Shown piece after piece: positions 50,761 through 60,327 of a DNA stretch of 64,000 bases (positions within the stretch are counted from its first letter, which is position 1; each line of letters begins with the position of its first letter). The position numbers and the translations under genes are program-made. Under the pieces are notes generated by a model. That model did not search any database. It had not been told where the DNA came from and was given only the letters and a program-made list of their open reading frames with translations. This DNA is from Paucibacter sediminis (lineage in GTDB: Bacteria > Pseudomonadota > Gammaproteobacteria > Burkholderiales > Burkholderiaceae_C), in assembly GCF_030254645.1 (NCBI RefSeq), contig NZ_CP116346.1, positions 2,483,973 through 2,547,972 on the forward strand, in the 5' to 3' direction.

Positions 50761-53223
50761 TCAGGGCGTCTGCGGCAGCAGGCGCTGCTCCACCGCCGGC
50801 AGCTCATGCACCGAAACCCATTCCGACTTGTCGGCCCGGAACAGGTAGGCCGGGCCGTCGCGCCTGATGGCGGCCAGCGTGGCCCTGGCCTCGTCGTGGC
50901 GGCCCAGTGCCTGCTGGGCCTTGGCCTTGACGATCAGGGCCAGATCGCACCAGGGGAACTGGGCGAGCGCGGCCTGGGTCTTGCGCAGCGCGGCGTCCGC
51001 GTCCTTGCCCTGCAGCGAGATCCAGGCATCCAGGGCCCGCAGGTTGGGGTCGGTGGCATCCAGCAGCAGGGCTTCCTTGAGCTGGATGGTGGCGGCCTCG
51101 GTGCGGCCGGCGCGCAGCAGGTCGCGCACATAGTCGGCGCGCAGCGGCACGAGGCCGGTGCGCAGGCGCAGCACCTTCTCGTACTGCGCAAAGGCTTCGT
51201 CCCAGCGCTGCGCCAGCGCCAGCGTGGCGGCGCGGCCCCAGAGGCCCTCGGGGCTGTCGGCCTGGTAGGCCAGCACCTTTGCATAACTGTCCAGGGCCGC
51301 GTCCACATCGCCCTGCTTGCGCTGGTAGTCGGCCAGCGCCAGGTCGACGCGGAACTGGTCCTCGCCCTTGAGCTCGTCGCGCCGCGCGCTTAAGCCGGCG
51401 ATCACCTCGGCCAGCGGCTGGCCGGTGTGCCAGAGCGCCTCGGCGGCGGCGGTCTTGATGCCGCCGCTCAAGGGGTGGCGCTGCAGGGCGCGCGTTGCCA
51501 GCGCGTCGACCGGCGCGCGCTCGCCCTTCAGCGAGATGCCGTAGAGCGCGGCACCCAGCACCACCTCGTCGTCCGGCGCCACCTGCAGCGCGCGTTCGAA
51601 GCGCGTCAGGGCCGGCGCCAGCTCGCCGTCTTCCAGCTGCTGGCGCGCGCCGTTCACCAGCGCGATCGGCAGGCTGGCCTGCACGTCCTGCTTGGCCATC
51701 AGCCGGCGCTCCAGCGCCTGCAGCTCGGGGTCGATGCTGGCGAGGCGCTCGCGCACGATCTCGCGCGGGTCGTAGGCATCTCGGCGCGGCGAGTCGAGCG
51801 CGTTGGCGCCCTCGGCGAAGTATTCCCATACCGAGCCGCCGGCATAGCGCGAGAGGAAGCCGTTGCCGGTGGCGGCGTCGCGCTCCTTGGCGCGGCGATA
51901 CAACTCCTGGATCTCGCGCCACTGGTCGGCGGTGAGCACGCCGTGCACCTGGTGGCTGAGCTCATGCAGCACGGTGTTGTAGCGCTCGAAGATGGAGCGC
52001 TCCACATCCTCGATGCCGGTGACGGTGTGGTGGCCGCCCATGCCGCGCACATCGTCCCAGAGGCGCGAGTCGTACTCGATACGCGCGTCCTTCAGCGCCT
52101 TGGCGCCCGGGGTGTCCGAGAGCTTCATGTAGAGCGGCTTGATGTAGTGGGTGGCGCCGCCCTCCACCAGCAGGGGGATGAAGGCCTGCCAGGGCGCGAC
52201 CGAGAGCGCCACGCGCTTTTGGTGGCGCGGCGAGAGCTCGGCCCAGTTCAGCACATAGCGCTCGATCGCCGGCACGGTGGGCATGGGGGTGGCGGCAAAG
52301 CGGCGCTCGTCGGCGGCGCGGTGCACGCTCTGCAGCATGCGCTGCGATTCCAGCGCCTTGGCCAGCACCGCGTGCGCCCGGCCCAGGCCGGGCAGGCGGC
52401 GCAGCGCGGCAAAAGCATGGTCGCGCGCGGCCTCGAAGCGGCCGGCGGCAAACGCGTCGGAGGCCTGGCGCACCAGGGCCGTCGCGGCCTGGAAGGCGCT
52501 GGCGTCGGCGGCGGCGAGCTGGCTGTAGTTCTGGCGCGCGTAGCCATTGCCCAGCAGGTAATGCGCGGCCTCGTGATAGGGGTTGAGCTTGACGGCCTGC
52601 TCGGCGGCGGCGATGGCATCGTCGGTGCGGCCCAGGCGTATCAAGGTATCGGCCAGGGCCTGGTAGCCGTCGGCCGTGGGCGCGGCCGCGAGGCTGGCGC
52701 GCAGCTGCTGGTGCGAGGCGTCGAAGTCGCGCTGCTGGTAGGCCAGCTGGCCCAGGCCCTTGAGCGCGGCGGCCTTGTCTGCCGCGGTTCCCTCGGCCAT
52801 TCCTTCGGCCGCACTGGCGCGCTGCAGCGCGCCGTCAAAGCATTGCCTGGCGCGCTCGAAGTCGCGCGTCTCCAACGCCAGCCGGCCGGCGTACTGCAGG
52901 TCCACCGGCGCGCTGTTGGCGGCCAGGCGCGTGCGGCGGTCCAGCTCGGCCATGTCCTCGCGCATCCACAGCCATTGGTAGATCAGCGCGCGCTCGGCCG
53001 GGCTCGGCGCGGCCTTGGCCAGCAGGGGCTTGAGCCGCGGCGCGGCGGCGCGGAAGTCCTGCCGCTGCAGCAGCGCGGCAAGGCGGGACGGCGCCGATGT
53101 CGTTGCGGTGGCGGCCGTGGTGCTGGCGACGGCAGCGGCTACGCCGGGGGTGGCCAGACCTTGCAGGGCGGCCAGCAGCAGCATCAAGCTGCCGAGGTGT
53201 TTGTGGTGTGGCGCTGCGCGCAT
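50761..53223 (-). CDS. Exported TPR protein with embedded gluzincin metallopeptidase domain
   Basis: An 820-residue exported protein. The signal peptide ends around GVAAAVA. TPR-like helical repeats flank both sides (about 40-330 and 530-800, e.g. GRTDDAIAAAEQAVKLNPYHEAAHYLLGNGY). In the middle sits a zinc site: H420-E421-x-x-H424 (LHELSH) and E471 about 47 residues on (EYFAEGANAL). The arrangement fits gluzincin peptidases with an ATLF-like fold, but the assignment is by motif only. It is cotranscribed with the amidase (13 bases). Function unknown; a periplasmic protease on a TPR scaffold would be new to me. Confidence 0.75.
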   Translation of the reverse strand: MRAAPHHKHLGSLMLLLAALQGLATPGVAAAVASTTAATATTSAPSRLAALLQRQDFRAAAPRLKPLLAKAAPSPAERALIYQWLWMREDMAELDRRTRLAANSAPVDLQYAGRLALETRDFERARQCFDGALQRASAAEGMAEGTAADKAAALKGLGQLAYQQRDFDASHQQLRASLAAAPTADGYQALADTLIRLGRTDDAIAAAEQAVKLNPYHEAAHYLLGNGYARQNYSQLAAADASAFQAATALVRQASDAFAAGRFEAARDHAFAALRRLPGLGRAHAVLAKALESQRMLQSVHRAADERRFAATPMPTVPAIERYVLNWAELSPRHQKRVALSVAPWQAFIPLLVEGGATHYIKPLYMKLSDTPGAKALKDARIEYDSRLWDDVRGMGGHHTVTGIEDVERSIFERYNTVLHELSHQVHGVLTADQWREIQELYRRAKERDAATGNGFLSRYAGGSVWEYFAEGANALDSPRRDAYDPREIVRERLASIDPELQALERRLMAKQDVQASLPIALVNGARQQLEDGELAPALTRFERALQVAPDDEVVLGAALYGISLKGERAPVDALATRALQRHPLSGGIKTAAAEALWHTGQPLAEVIAGLSARRDELKGEDQFRVDLALADYQRKQGDVDAALDSYAKVLAYQADSPEGLWGRAATLALAQRWDEAFAQYEKVLRLRTGLVPLRADYVRDLLRAGRTEAATIQLKEALLLDATDPNLRALDAWISLQGKDADAALRKTQAALAQFPWCDLALIVKAKAQQALGRHDEARATLAAIRRDGPAYLFRADKSEWVSVHELPAVEQRLLPQTP

Positions 53224-53296
53224 CGGGCTTGTCTCCTTCTTGGAAGCCGCGATGCTAGCGCCTCAAGGGCGCCGTGCCTGTCGGCACTGACCCCGC

Positions 53297-54562
53297 TCAG
53301 GCCACCGTCAGCGTCGGCTCCGGCAGCGCCACCTGGTCGTCCACGCTGAACTGGTAGTCGCGGAAGACATGCTCGGCGGTGAGCAGCTGGTAGCTGCCGT
53401 CGGGCAGGCGGTGGGTGGTGTCCTTCAGGCGCCAGGCGGTCTGGCCGCAGGTCCAGATCTCGAAGTTGCGCATGTGCGTGCACAAGCAGGTCTTGTCCAT
53501 CACATGGATGCGGCGCTCGCCCGGGTGCGCGGCCACCTCGCGGTTGTAGGCCGTGACGTAGGCGCATTTGCCGTTGGCGTCGAGCAGATAGCCGTAGGCC
53601 TCGCAGTTCGGGCGGATGCCGTCGCCGATGCCGGGGCTGGCCTTGATCATGCGCATCGGGTAGCCGGTGGGCGAGATCTGGTTGACCTCGATGTCGTCCT
53701 CGCCGGCCTTGAAGTACTCCTGCTTCACGTCATCGGGCAGGCCGCATTCCTTGGTGACGGTGAAGCGCGTGGCCACCTGCACGCCGGCCGCGCCCAGCTG
53801 CAGCATGCGCACCGCGTCGCTGCCGGTGAAGATGCCGCCGGCCGCGATCACCGGGATCTCTAGCTTCTCGTCCTGCAGGTACTGGACGATTTCCTTCACG
53901 ATGGTGGCCAGGTCGTACTCGGCCCAGTCCATGCCGAAGCCCAGGTGGCCGCCGGCCAGCGGGCCTTCCACCACCACGTAGTCGGGCAGGCGGTTCAGGC
54001 GGCTGTTCTTCTTCAGGAACAGCTGCAGCGCGCGCAGCGAGGAGACGATGATGCCCAGCTTGGCCTCGCGGAAGCGCGGGTGCTGCTCGATCAGCGCAAA
54101 TGAGCCCAGGTGCAGGCCGGCCGCCAGGGTGATGCCGTCGATGCCCGCATCCAGCGCGGCGTTCATGCGCACCGCCAGGGTCTCCTTGGGCGCATTCATC
54201 GTCAGCTTTTCCATGCAGTTGATGAAGATGAGGCCCTTGCCCTGCTTGCGGGCCATGGTGCCCTCCACATGCAGGCGGGTGGCCTCGGTCAACTGCTCCA
54301 GGCTGAACTTGACCGGAGACTTGTCCTCCGAGTCCATGTTGTATTTGTAGAGGGCCTGCTTGGCCTTGACGAACTTGGTCTGGTAGCGGCGGTCGGTCAC
54401 CGTCGGCACCATGGCGTCGGAGATATGGCCCACGCCACCGAGGCGGGCCGCTTCCAGTGCCAGATCGGCAGAGGAAATGTCCACCCCCATACCGCCGATC
54501 ACGATGGGCACCAGTTCGTGGCGGCCCATCTTGAGGCGGAAATCGTCCAGGCGTTGCATCAT
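53297..54562 (-). CDS. Nitronate monooxygenase-family (2-nitropropane dioxygenase-like) FMN protein
   Basis: A 421-residue TIM-barrel flavoprotein. IVIGGMGVDISS-LALEAARLGGVGHIS is the FMN-binding start, with VVVEGPLAGGHLGFGMDW (catalytic and FMN region), VIAAGGIFTGSDAV and GAAGVQVATRF. It is longer than the common type by a C-terminal ~90-residue part with several Cys and His, e.g. MDKTCLCTH. Family members oxidise nitronates or act as polyketide ER. Start at MM (54562 or 54559). A GGGGCG/CGCCCC hairpin at 54583-54598 lies in its leader. Confidence 0.85.
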   Translation of the reverse strand: MMQRLDDFRLKMGRHELVPIVIGGMGVDISSADLALEAARLGGVGHISDAMVPTVTDRRYQTKFVKAKQALYKYNMDSEDKSPVKFSLEQLTEATRLHVEGTMARKQGKGLIFINCMEKLTMNAPKETLAVRMNAALDAGIDGITLAAGLHLGSFALIEQHPRFREAKLGIIVSSLRALQLFLKKNSRLNRLPDYVVVEGPLAGGHLGFGMDWAEYDLATIVKEIVQYLQDEKLEIPVIAAGGIFTGSDAVRMLQLGAAGVQVATRFTVTKECGLPDDVKQEYFKAGEDDIEVNQISPTGYPMRMIKASPGIGDGIRPNCEAYGYLLDANGKCAYVTAYNREVAAHPGERRIHVMDKTCLCTHMRNFEIWTCGQTAWRLKDTTHRLPDGSYQLLTAEHVFRDYQFSVDDQVALPEPTLTVA

Positions 54563-54875
54563 CGGCTTTCTTCAATCAGGAAGGGGCGTGAGCGCCCCGG
54601 AGCCGGTCGGCTCCATGAAATTGGGTTGCCGAGTCTAAATCATCGGCACCCAGGATCCCTGAAAACCCACCCCGACGCTATTGAGCTTGGTCAAGCGCGC
54701 GGCACATGGCCGGCGCGCGCCAGCGTGGCCGCCACGGCCGCCGGGCAACAAATGAAACCGCCGCCGCCGCGCATCGAAACCGGGCTGATACCTGCGCTTC
54801 GCACCATCTCGACATCGCCAACCAGCGAGTCAAGCCCTCTTTCCCTTATCCAACTCAACCGTTCAGGAGTCCACC
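54563..54875. other. Divergent intergenic region between NMO-type gene and secretion substrate
   Basis: This 313-base gap holds no open frame that looks coding. It contains a hairpin GGGGCG-TGAG-CGCCCC (54583-54598) in the leader of the leftward gene and an inverted repeat GCTTG-GT-CAAGC (54685-54696) that could be an operator of the secretion operon. An AGGAG ribosome-binding site at 54865-54869 precedes the substrate gene. The promoters themselves cannot be pinned down in this GC-rich sequence. Confidence 0.5.
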
Positions 54876-57143
54876 ATGACATGCGCACGCAGCATCAGCT
54901 TCACCATCCCCGGCTCGGCCCAGGCGCCGGGCGTGCTCGTCACCGCCACCGAGCATGACGGCAAGATCGACTTTGCGCTGGCCCTGAGCGGCCCGGCCGG
55001 CACCACCGCCGACATGCGCGGCCTGTTCTTCGACCTGGCCGACGACAGCAAGCTGGCCGGCCTCAAGACCAGCGGCAGCCCGCTGATCACTGATTTCGAC
55101 ACCGTGGACGTGATCGACCTGGGCAACGGTGCCAATATGAGCGGCGCGGCCTCGCCCTATGACGTGGGCCTGGAGTTCGGCACCCAGGGCATCGCCAAGG
55201 ACGACATCAAGTCCATCAGCTTCACCCTGTCCAATACCGCCAACAACCTGACGCTGGACGACATCGCCCATATGGACTTCGGCGCCCGGCTGGCGAATGT
55301 GGGCGTCACCGGCGGCCCGCGCAACGACCTGGCCAAGCTGACCACCGTCGCGCCAGCAGCCCCCGACGCCCATGACGACAGCGTCAGCGGCTTCGAAGAC
55401 GGCCAGGCCGGCCTTGCCAGCCCCAGCCACCAGCCCGCCGGCCTGCTGCTGCAGGTGCTGGCCAACGACAGCGACGCCGATGGCCAGACCCTCACCATCA
55501 CACATGTGGAAGGCGCCCAGCACGGCACGCTGCAGATCGTCGACGGTGCCGACGCCGACAACCTGGCCGGCGATGCCATCCTCTACACCCCCGATGCCGA
55601 CTTCGCCGGCACCGAGACCCTGGGCTACTGCATCAGCGACGGCCATGGCGGCGTGGACGGCGCCCACATCAACCTCAGCCTGGCCGCGGTGGCCGACCGC
55701 CCGCAGCTGGACGTGCAGATGCTGGAGGGCGACAGCGTCAACCAGATCAAGTTCATCGTCACCGCCACCCAGACCGACGCCGATGGCTCCGAGTACATCG
55801 ACCGCATCGAAGCCCTGGGCCTGCCGGCCGGCGCCACGCTGACGCCCTCGGGCGTCAACCCGGGCACGCAGCCGGGCCAGCTGGTGCAGGAATTCGTGCT
55901 CACCCTGCCCGAGGGCCAGGACAGCAAGTTCGACCTCAGCTTCCAGGCCATCGCCAAGGAAAAGAGCAATGGCGACGAGCAGGCCGCCAGCCAGAGCTTC
56001 AAGATCGAGATCGACCATACCCACCAGCAGGCCGAGCAGCGCTTCGATACGCTGGACCAGAGCATGTGGGGCAGCGGCGCCGCCACCGACATCCACACCG
56101 ACGACTTCTACGGCCTGGACGAGCATGGCGCCGCCAAGAGCGAGCCCGGCGACACCCTGGTGTACGACTTCTCGGCCGGCTACACGCTGGGTTTTCGCCA
56201 GCAGATCGACATCGAGGGCGGCGACATCGACGCCTCGCTGACCTATGACGTGACGCTGGACGCCACCCACAACAAGACGCTGGACACCTTGCTGATCAAG
56301 ACCGACGCGGACCTGGTCGCTGGCAGCTTCGACACCTCCGGCCCGCAGGCCGCCTACCAGCTCGACTTCAAGGCCCTGCTCTCGCTCTATGCCTATGCGG
56401 GCGTCAACATCGGCGATGTGCTGGAGATCCCGCTGACCGTGCCGCCGGTGGACATCAAGCTGGACGGCAGCACCAACATCATCGATTTCGACACCCACGA
56501 CCTCGACTTCGACATCGACAGCATGGGCCTGCAAGCGCATATGTCCTGGCCCGATCTGCTCGCCGATGGCAGCGTCAAGTCGCTCGCCGACGGCCAGTTC
56601 GCCGGCACCGCCGAGGCGCAGTTCCTGAACATGAATTTCGACGTCGACCAGTTCCTGCTGGGCGGCAACGATGCGATGAAGCTGGAGCTGGACCTGGGCC
56701 TGGTGTGGGGTTCGCTGGACCTGATCGACTTCGACATCTTCGGCGGCGCCAGCATCCAGCAGAAGTTCCTGATGGACGAGCAGAAGCTCACCGGTGTGCT
56801 GCACTTCGAGGACGGCTCGACCCAGACCTTCCAGATGGGCGAGGACATCAAGATCGCGAACGCCTCGCAGATCGACCTGCACGGCGACGCCGACGGCACG
56901 GTGGAATACCAGCTGGAGCTGGTGCCCACGGTCAACCTGAGCAACCGCACCGATCTGCTGGTGGACCTGGACTTCAGCTACGACCTCCTCAAGCTGGCCG
57001 GCGGCTACGACGTGGGCTTCTCCTCGGGCAGCCTGAACGAGACCGCCTACCACCTCGGTGGCGCGCTGGTGAACACCGCCATCAATCTGCACGACGAGAC
57101 GTCGCTGCTGCACTTCGACAGCGAGATGGTGACCTTCGCCTGA
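54876..57143 (+). CDS. Acidic type I secretion substrate with cadherin-like domain, no RTX repeats
   Basis: A 755-residue acidic protein without an N-terminal signal peptide. The N-terminal ~150 residues (DLADDSKLAGL, NGANMSGAASPYDVGLEFGTQG) resemble a module I associate with exported proteins. A cadherin/VCBS-like domain covers about 175-280 (VLANDSDADGQTLTITH, GGVDGAHINL). The remainder is beta-rich and Asp-rich. No GGxGxDxUx (RTX) repeats are present. The last residues (LLHFDSEMVTFA) have the acidic-then-hydrophobic end common to type I secretion signals. The genes for an ABC exporter and adaptor follow directly, so it is very likely their substrate. Function unknown: perhaps a surface or matrix protein. 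Confidence 0.78.
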   Translation: MTCARSISFTIPGSAQAPGVLVTATEHDGKIDFALALSGPAGTTADMRGLFFDLADDSKLAGLKTSGSPLITDFDTVDVIDLGNGANMSGAASPYDVGLEFGTQGIAKDDIKSISFTLSNTANNLTLDDIAHMDFGARLANVGVTGGPRNDLAKLTTVAPAAPDAHDDSVSGFEDGQAGLASPSHQPAGLLLQVLANDSDADGQTLTITHVEGAQHGTLQIVDGADADNLAGDAILYTPDADFAGTETLGYCISDGHGGVDGAHINLSLAAVADRPQLDVQMLEGDSVNQIKFIVTATQTDADGSEYIDRIEALGLPAGATLTPSGVNPGTQPGQLVQEFVLTLPEGQDSKFDLSFQAIAKEKSNGDEQAASQSFKIEIDHTHQQAEQRFDTLDQSMWGSGAATDIHTDDFYGLDEHGAAKSEPGDTLVYDFSAGYTLGFRQQIDIEGGDIDASLTYDVTLDATHNKTLDTLLIKTDADLVAGSFDTSGPQAAYQLDFKALLSLYAYAGVNIGDVLEIPLTVPPVDIKLDGSTNIIDFDTHDLDFDIDSMGLQAHMSWPDLLADGSVKSLADGQFAGTAEAQFLNMNFDVDQFLLGGNDAMKLELDLGLVWGSLDLIDFDIFGGASIQQKFLMDEQKLTGVLHFEDGSTQTFQMGEDIKIANASQIDLHGDADGTVEYQLELVPTVNLSNRTDLLVDLDFSYDLLKLAGGYDVGFSSGSLNETAYHLGGALVNTAINLHDETSLLHFDSEMVTFA

Positions 57144-57153
57144 TGCCGATCTG

Positions 57154-57188
57154 GGGCGCCCTGAAACAAACGAAACGCACGGGCGCCC
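57154..57188 (+). promoter_or_regulatory. Intercistronic stem-loop between secreted substrate and exporter
   Basis: GGGCGCCC at 57154-57161 and again at 57181-57188 can pair perfectly with a 19-base loop. It lies between the stop of the substrate gene (57143) and the exporter start (57256). Such hairpins without a following T-run separate abundant secreted proteins from their less-expressed exporters in other type I operons. Whether it terminates or stabilises is not decidable here. Confidence 0.6.
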
Positions 57189-57255
57189 ACCCCTGAAGCG
57201 GGCCTGAAACCCAGGCTTCGGACACTTTATTCATCGACCCGCCCGGAGCCTCTTC

Positions 57256-58962
57256 ATGTCCGCCAAGCCCAGCACCGAACTTTCTCCTCCCCTGGCCCTG
57301 GTGGCGCGCGCGCTGCGCCGCTATGCCGGCGCGCTGGGCGGCTTCAGCGTGGCGATCGCCCTGCTGCTGCTGGTGCCCACGGTCTACATGCTGCAGGTCT
57401 ACGACCGCGTGCTGAGCAGCCGCAACGAGGTCACCCTCGCGCTGCTGACACTGGGGGCGCTGGGCCTGTTCGCGCTGCTGGCGGCGCTCGAGTCGGTGCG
57501 CAGCGCGATCTGCGTGCGGCTGGCGGCGGGCGTCAACCGCAGCCTGGCGCCGGAGGTGTTCCGCGCCGCCTTCAGCGCGCCTGCCGGCAGCGCCCAGCAG
57601 CTGATGGCCGGCGACCTGGCGACGCTGCGCCAGTTCGTCGCCGGCCCGGTGCCGGCGCTGTGCTTCGACACCCCGCTGGGCCTGCTGTTCCTGGCCATGG
57701 CCTTCGCGGTGGATCTCTGGCTGGGCCTGTTCGTGGCCGGCAGCCTGGCCCTGCTGGTGGGCGTGGCGGTCTGGCATGAGCGGCGTGCCCGCGCGCCGGC
57801 GCTGCAGGCCAACCGCGCCGCGGCCGAGGCGGCGCAGGCGCTGGCCGAGACCATCAACCATGGCGAGGCGGCGCGTGCCCTGGGCATGCGCGGCGCGCTG
57901 GCGCGGCGCTGGCTGGGCCTGAACGAGCAGGCCGCCGGCCTGCAGGCCGAGCTCAGCGTGGAAGCGGCGCATGCCGCCGCGGTGACGCGGCTGCTGCGCC
58001 TGGCCACCCAGTCGCTGGCGCTGGGCCTGGGCGCCCTCTTGGTGCTGGAGCAGCGCATCAGCCCCGGCATGATGATGGCCACGACCCTGCTGCTGGGGCG
58101 CGCGCTCAGCCCCATCGAGGGCCTGGTGGGGCAGAGCCGCCAGATCCTGTCGGCGCGCGAGGCCTGGCAGCGCCTCAACGGCCTGCTGAGCCAGGCCGCG
58201 CCGGCCGAGCCGCTGGCCCTGCCGGCGCCCAGCGGCCGGCTGAGCGTGGAAGGCCTGGGCTGGCAGGCGGGTGCCGGCCAGGCGCCGCTGCTGCAGGGCA
58301 TCCGTTTTGAACTGGCGCCCGGCCGCGGCCTGGCCGTGGTGGGCCCCAGCGGTGCCGGCAAGTCCACGCTGGCGCGCCTGCTGGCCGGCGGCCTGGCGCC
58401 GACGCTGGGCGCGGTGCGGCTGGACGGCGCCGAGCTGGCGCAATGGCCGGAGGCGCAGCGCGCCAGCGCGATCGGCTACCTGCCGCAGGACGTCGAGCTG
58501 TTCGAGGGCACGGTGGCCGAGAACATCGCCCGCATGGGCGAGGTGGATGCGGCCGCGGTGGTGCAGGCCGCCCAGCAGGCCGGCATCCACGAGCTGCTGC
58601 TGCGCCTGCCCGAGGGTTACCAGACCCGGCTGGGCCGCGGCGGCCTGCAGCTCTCGGGCGGCCAGCGCCAGCGCCTGGGGCTGGCCCGCGCGTTGTTCGG
58701 CAAGCCGGTGCTGCTGGTGCTGGACGAGCCCAACGCCCATCTGGACGAGCAGGGCGAGCAGGCCCTGCGCCAGGCCCTGCAGGCCCACAAGGCCGCCGGC
58801 GGTGCCTTCGTGGTGGTGTCGCACCGCCTGCCGCTGCTGCAGGTGGTGGACGACATGCTGGTGCTGCAGGCCGGCCGCCAGGCCGCCTTCGGCCCGCGCG
58901 ACGAGGTGCTGCACCACACGCTGCGCGCCGTGCCCCAGGCACATCAGGCACGCCAGGCCTGA
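57256..58962 (+). CDS. Type I secretion ABC exporter (PrtD/HlyB type)
   Basis: A 568-residue inner-membrane exporter. Transmembrane domain about 20-310 (VAIALLLLVPTVYMLQVYDRVLSS is a PrtD-type block), followed by an ATPase domain with Walker A GPSGAGKST, signature LSGGQRQR and Walker B VLLVLDEPNAHLD. The switch His is in VVSHRLPLL. No C39 peptidase domain at the N-terminus, so the substrate signal is C-terminal and uncleaved. It partners the HlyD-like gene 19 bases on and an outer-membrane TolC that is not in this window. Confidence 0.92.
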   Translation: MSAKPSTELSPPLALVARALRRYAGALGGFSVAIALLLLVPTVYMLQVYDRVLSSRNEVTLALLTLGALGLFALLAALESVRSAICVRLAAGVNRSLAPEVFRAAFSAPAGSAQQLMAGDLATLRQFVAGPVPALCFDTPLGLLFLAMAFAVDLWLGLFVAGSLALLVGVAVWHERRARAPALQANRAAAEAAQALAETINHGEAARALGMRGALARRWLGLNEQAAGLQAELSVEAAHAAAVTRLLRLATQSLALGLGALLVLEQRISPGMMMATTLLLGRALSPIEGLVGQSRQILSAREAWQRLNGLLSQAAPAEPLALPAPSGRLSVEGLGWQAGAGQAPLLQGIRFELAPGRGLAVVGPSGAGKSTLARLLAGGLAPTLGAVRLDGAELAQWPEAQRASAIGYLPQDVELFEGTVAENIARMGEVDAAAVVQAAQQAGIHELLLRLPEGYQTRLGRGGLQLSGGQRQRLGLARALFGKPVLLVLDEPNAHLDEQGEQALRQALQAHKAAGGAFVVVSHRLPLLQVVDDMLVLQAGRQAAFGPRDEVLHHTLRAVPQAHQARQA

Positions 58963-58981
58963 TGCTCAAGGAGAGATGAAC

Positions 58982-60316
58982 ATGATGACGACCGCTGCTG
59001 TTGCTGCCAACGAGGCCTGGACGGCCGACGACGAGATCCGCCCCCTGCTGCGGCGCGGCCTGGCCCTGCTGGGCCTGGGCCTGGGAGGCCTGCTGCTGTG
59101 GGCCGCGCTGGCGCCGCTGGGCCAGGCCCTGCCGGGCCAGGGCACCGTGGTGGTGGCCGGCCAGCGCCAGGCGGTCCAGCATGCCGAGGGCGGCAGCGTC
59201 GCCGCGCTGGCGGTGGGCGAGGGCGATGCGGTGCACAAGGGTCAGGTCTTGCTGCGCCTGGAGATGGCGCCGCAGCGCGCCGAGCTGGCCAATCTGCAAC
59301 GCCAGGAGGTGGCGCTGGGGGCCACCCGGGCGCGCCTGCAGGCGCTGCTGGCGGGCGCCGCCAGCCTGCAGTTCGATGCCGCGCTGCAGGCGCGGGCGCG
59401 CGAGCTGGAAGGTGGCGACAGCGCGCTGGCCCTGCAGCAGGCGCTCTTCAACAGCCAGCGTCATGGCACGGCGCAGGAGCGCCAGCAGCTGGAGGCGCGG
59501 CTGGCCCAGCTGCGCACCGAGATCGGCGGGCGCCAGGCCCAGATCGAGCGCCAGCGCGAGCAGCGCGGCCTGGTCGACGCCCAGCTGGCCACGCTGGAGC
59601 AGCTGGCGCGCGACGGCTACTACCCCAAGCTCAAGCTGATCGATGCACAGCGCCAGGCGGTGAGCGCGGCGCAGGAGGAGGCGCAGGGCGTGTCCGAGCT
59701 GCAGCGCGTGCGCGAGGCCCTGCAGGAGGCCGGCTCGGCCCAGGGCAAGCGCCTTGGCGAGACGCGCCGCGACTGGGAGCTGGAGCTGCTCGACGTGGAT
59801 CGCCAGCTTTCCGGCGCACAGTCGCGCGCCGCGGCGCTGCGCCACCAGATCGCGCGCGCCGAGGTGCTGGCGCCGGTCTCGGGCAAGGTGGTGGGCCTCA
59901 CCGCGCACACGGTGGGCGGGGTGGTGAAGGCGGGCGAAACGCTGATGGAAGTGGTGCCCGAGGATGGCGCGCTGATCGTCGAATCGCGCTTTGCGCTGAG
60001 CGCGGCCGAAAAGCTCGCCGCCGGCCTGCCCGCCGATCTGCACTTCACCAGCATGGACCAGACGCGCACGCCGGTGATCCATGGCGAGGTGCTGACGGTC
60101 TCGGCCGACCGCCTGCAGGATGCGCGCAGCGGCGAGCCCTACCTGCTGGTGCGCCTGACCGTGCCCGCCGCGGAACGCGCGCGCCTGGCCGCCAGCGGCG
60201 CGCAGCTGCGCCCGGGCCTGCCGGTGCAGGTGTTCGTAGCCCTGGGCGAGCGCAGCGCGCTGGCGATGCTCACCAAGCCGCTCACCGACCGGCTGGCGCG
60301 CGCCTTCATCGACTGA
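58982..60316 (+). CDS. Type I secretion membrane-fusion protein (HlyD/PrtE type)
   Basis: A 444-residue periplasmic adaptor. One N-terminal helix (GLALLGLGLGGLLLWAALAPLG), a split biotinyl-lipoyl domain (GQRQAVQHAEGGSVAALAVGEGDAVHKGQVLLRL and later VLAPVSGKVVGLTAHTVGGVVKAGETLMEVVPEDG), and a long coiled-coil hairpin between. Typical HlyD C-terminal strands end the protein. I chose ATG 58982 because AAGGAG (58968-58973) is eight bases upstream; ATG 58976 is too near. Third gene of the secretion operon. Confidence 0.92.
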   Translation: MMTTAAVAANEAWTADDEIRPLLRRGLALLGLGLGGLLLWAALAPLGQALPGQGTVVVAGQRQAVQHAEGGSVAALAVGEGDAVHKGQVLLRLEMAPQRAELANLQRQEVALGATRARLQALLAGAASLQFDAALQARARELEGGDSALALQQALFNSQRHGTAQERQQLEARLAQLRTEIGGRQAQIERQREQRGLVDAQLATLEQLARDGYYPKLKLIDAQRQAVSAAQEEAQGVSELQRVREALQEAGSAQGKRLGETRRDWELELLDVDRQLSGAQSRAAALRHQIARAEVLAPVSGKVVGLTAHTVGGVVKAGETLMEVVPEDGALIVESRFALSAAEKLAAGLPADLHFTSMDQTRTPVIHGEVLTVSADRLQDARSGEPYLLVRLTVPAAERARLAASGAQLRPGLPVQVFVALGERSALAMLTKPLTDRLARAFID

Positions 60317-60327
60317 ACTGTCCTGCG

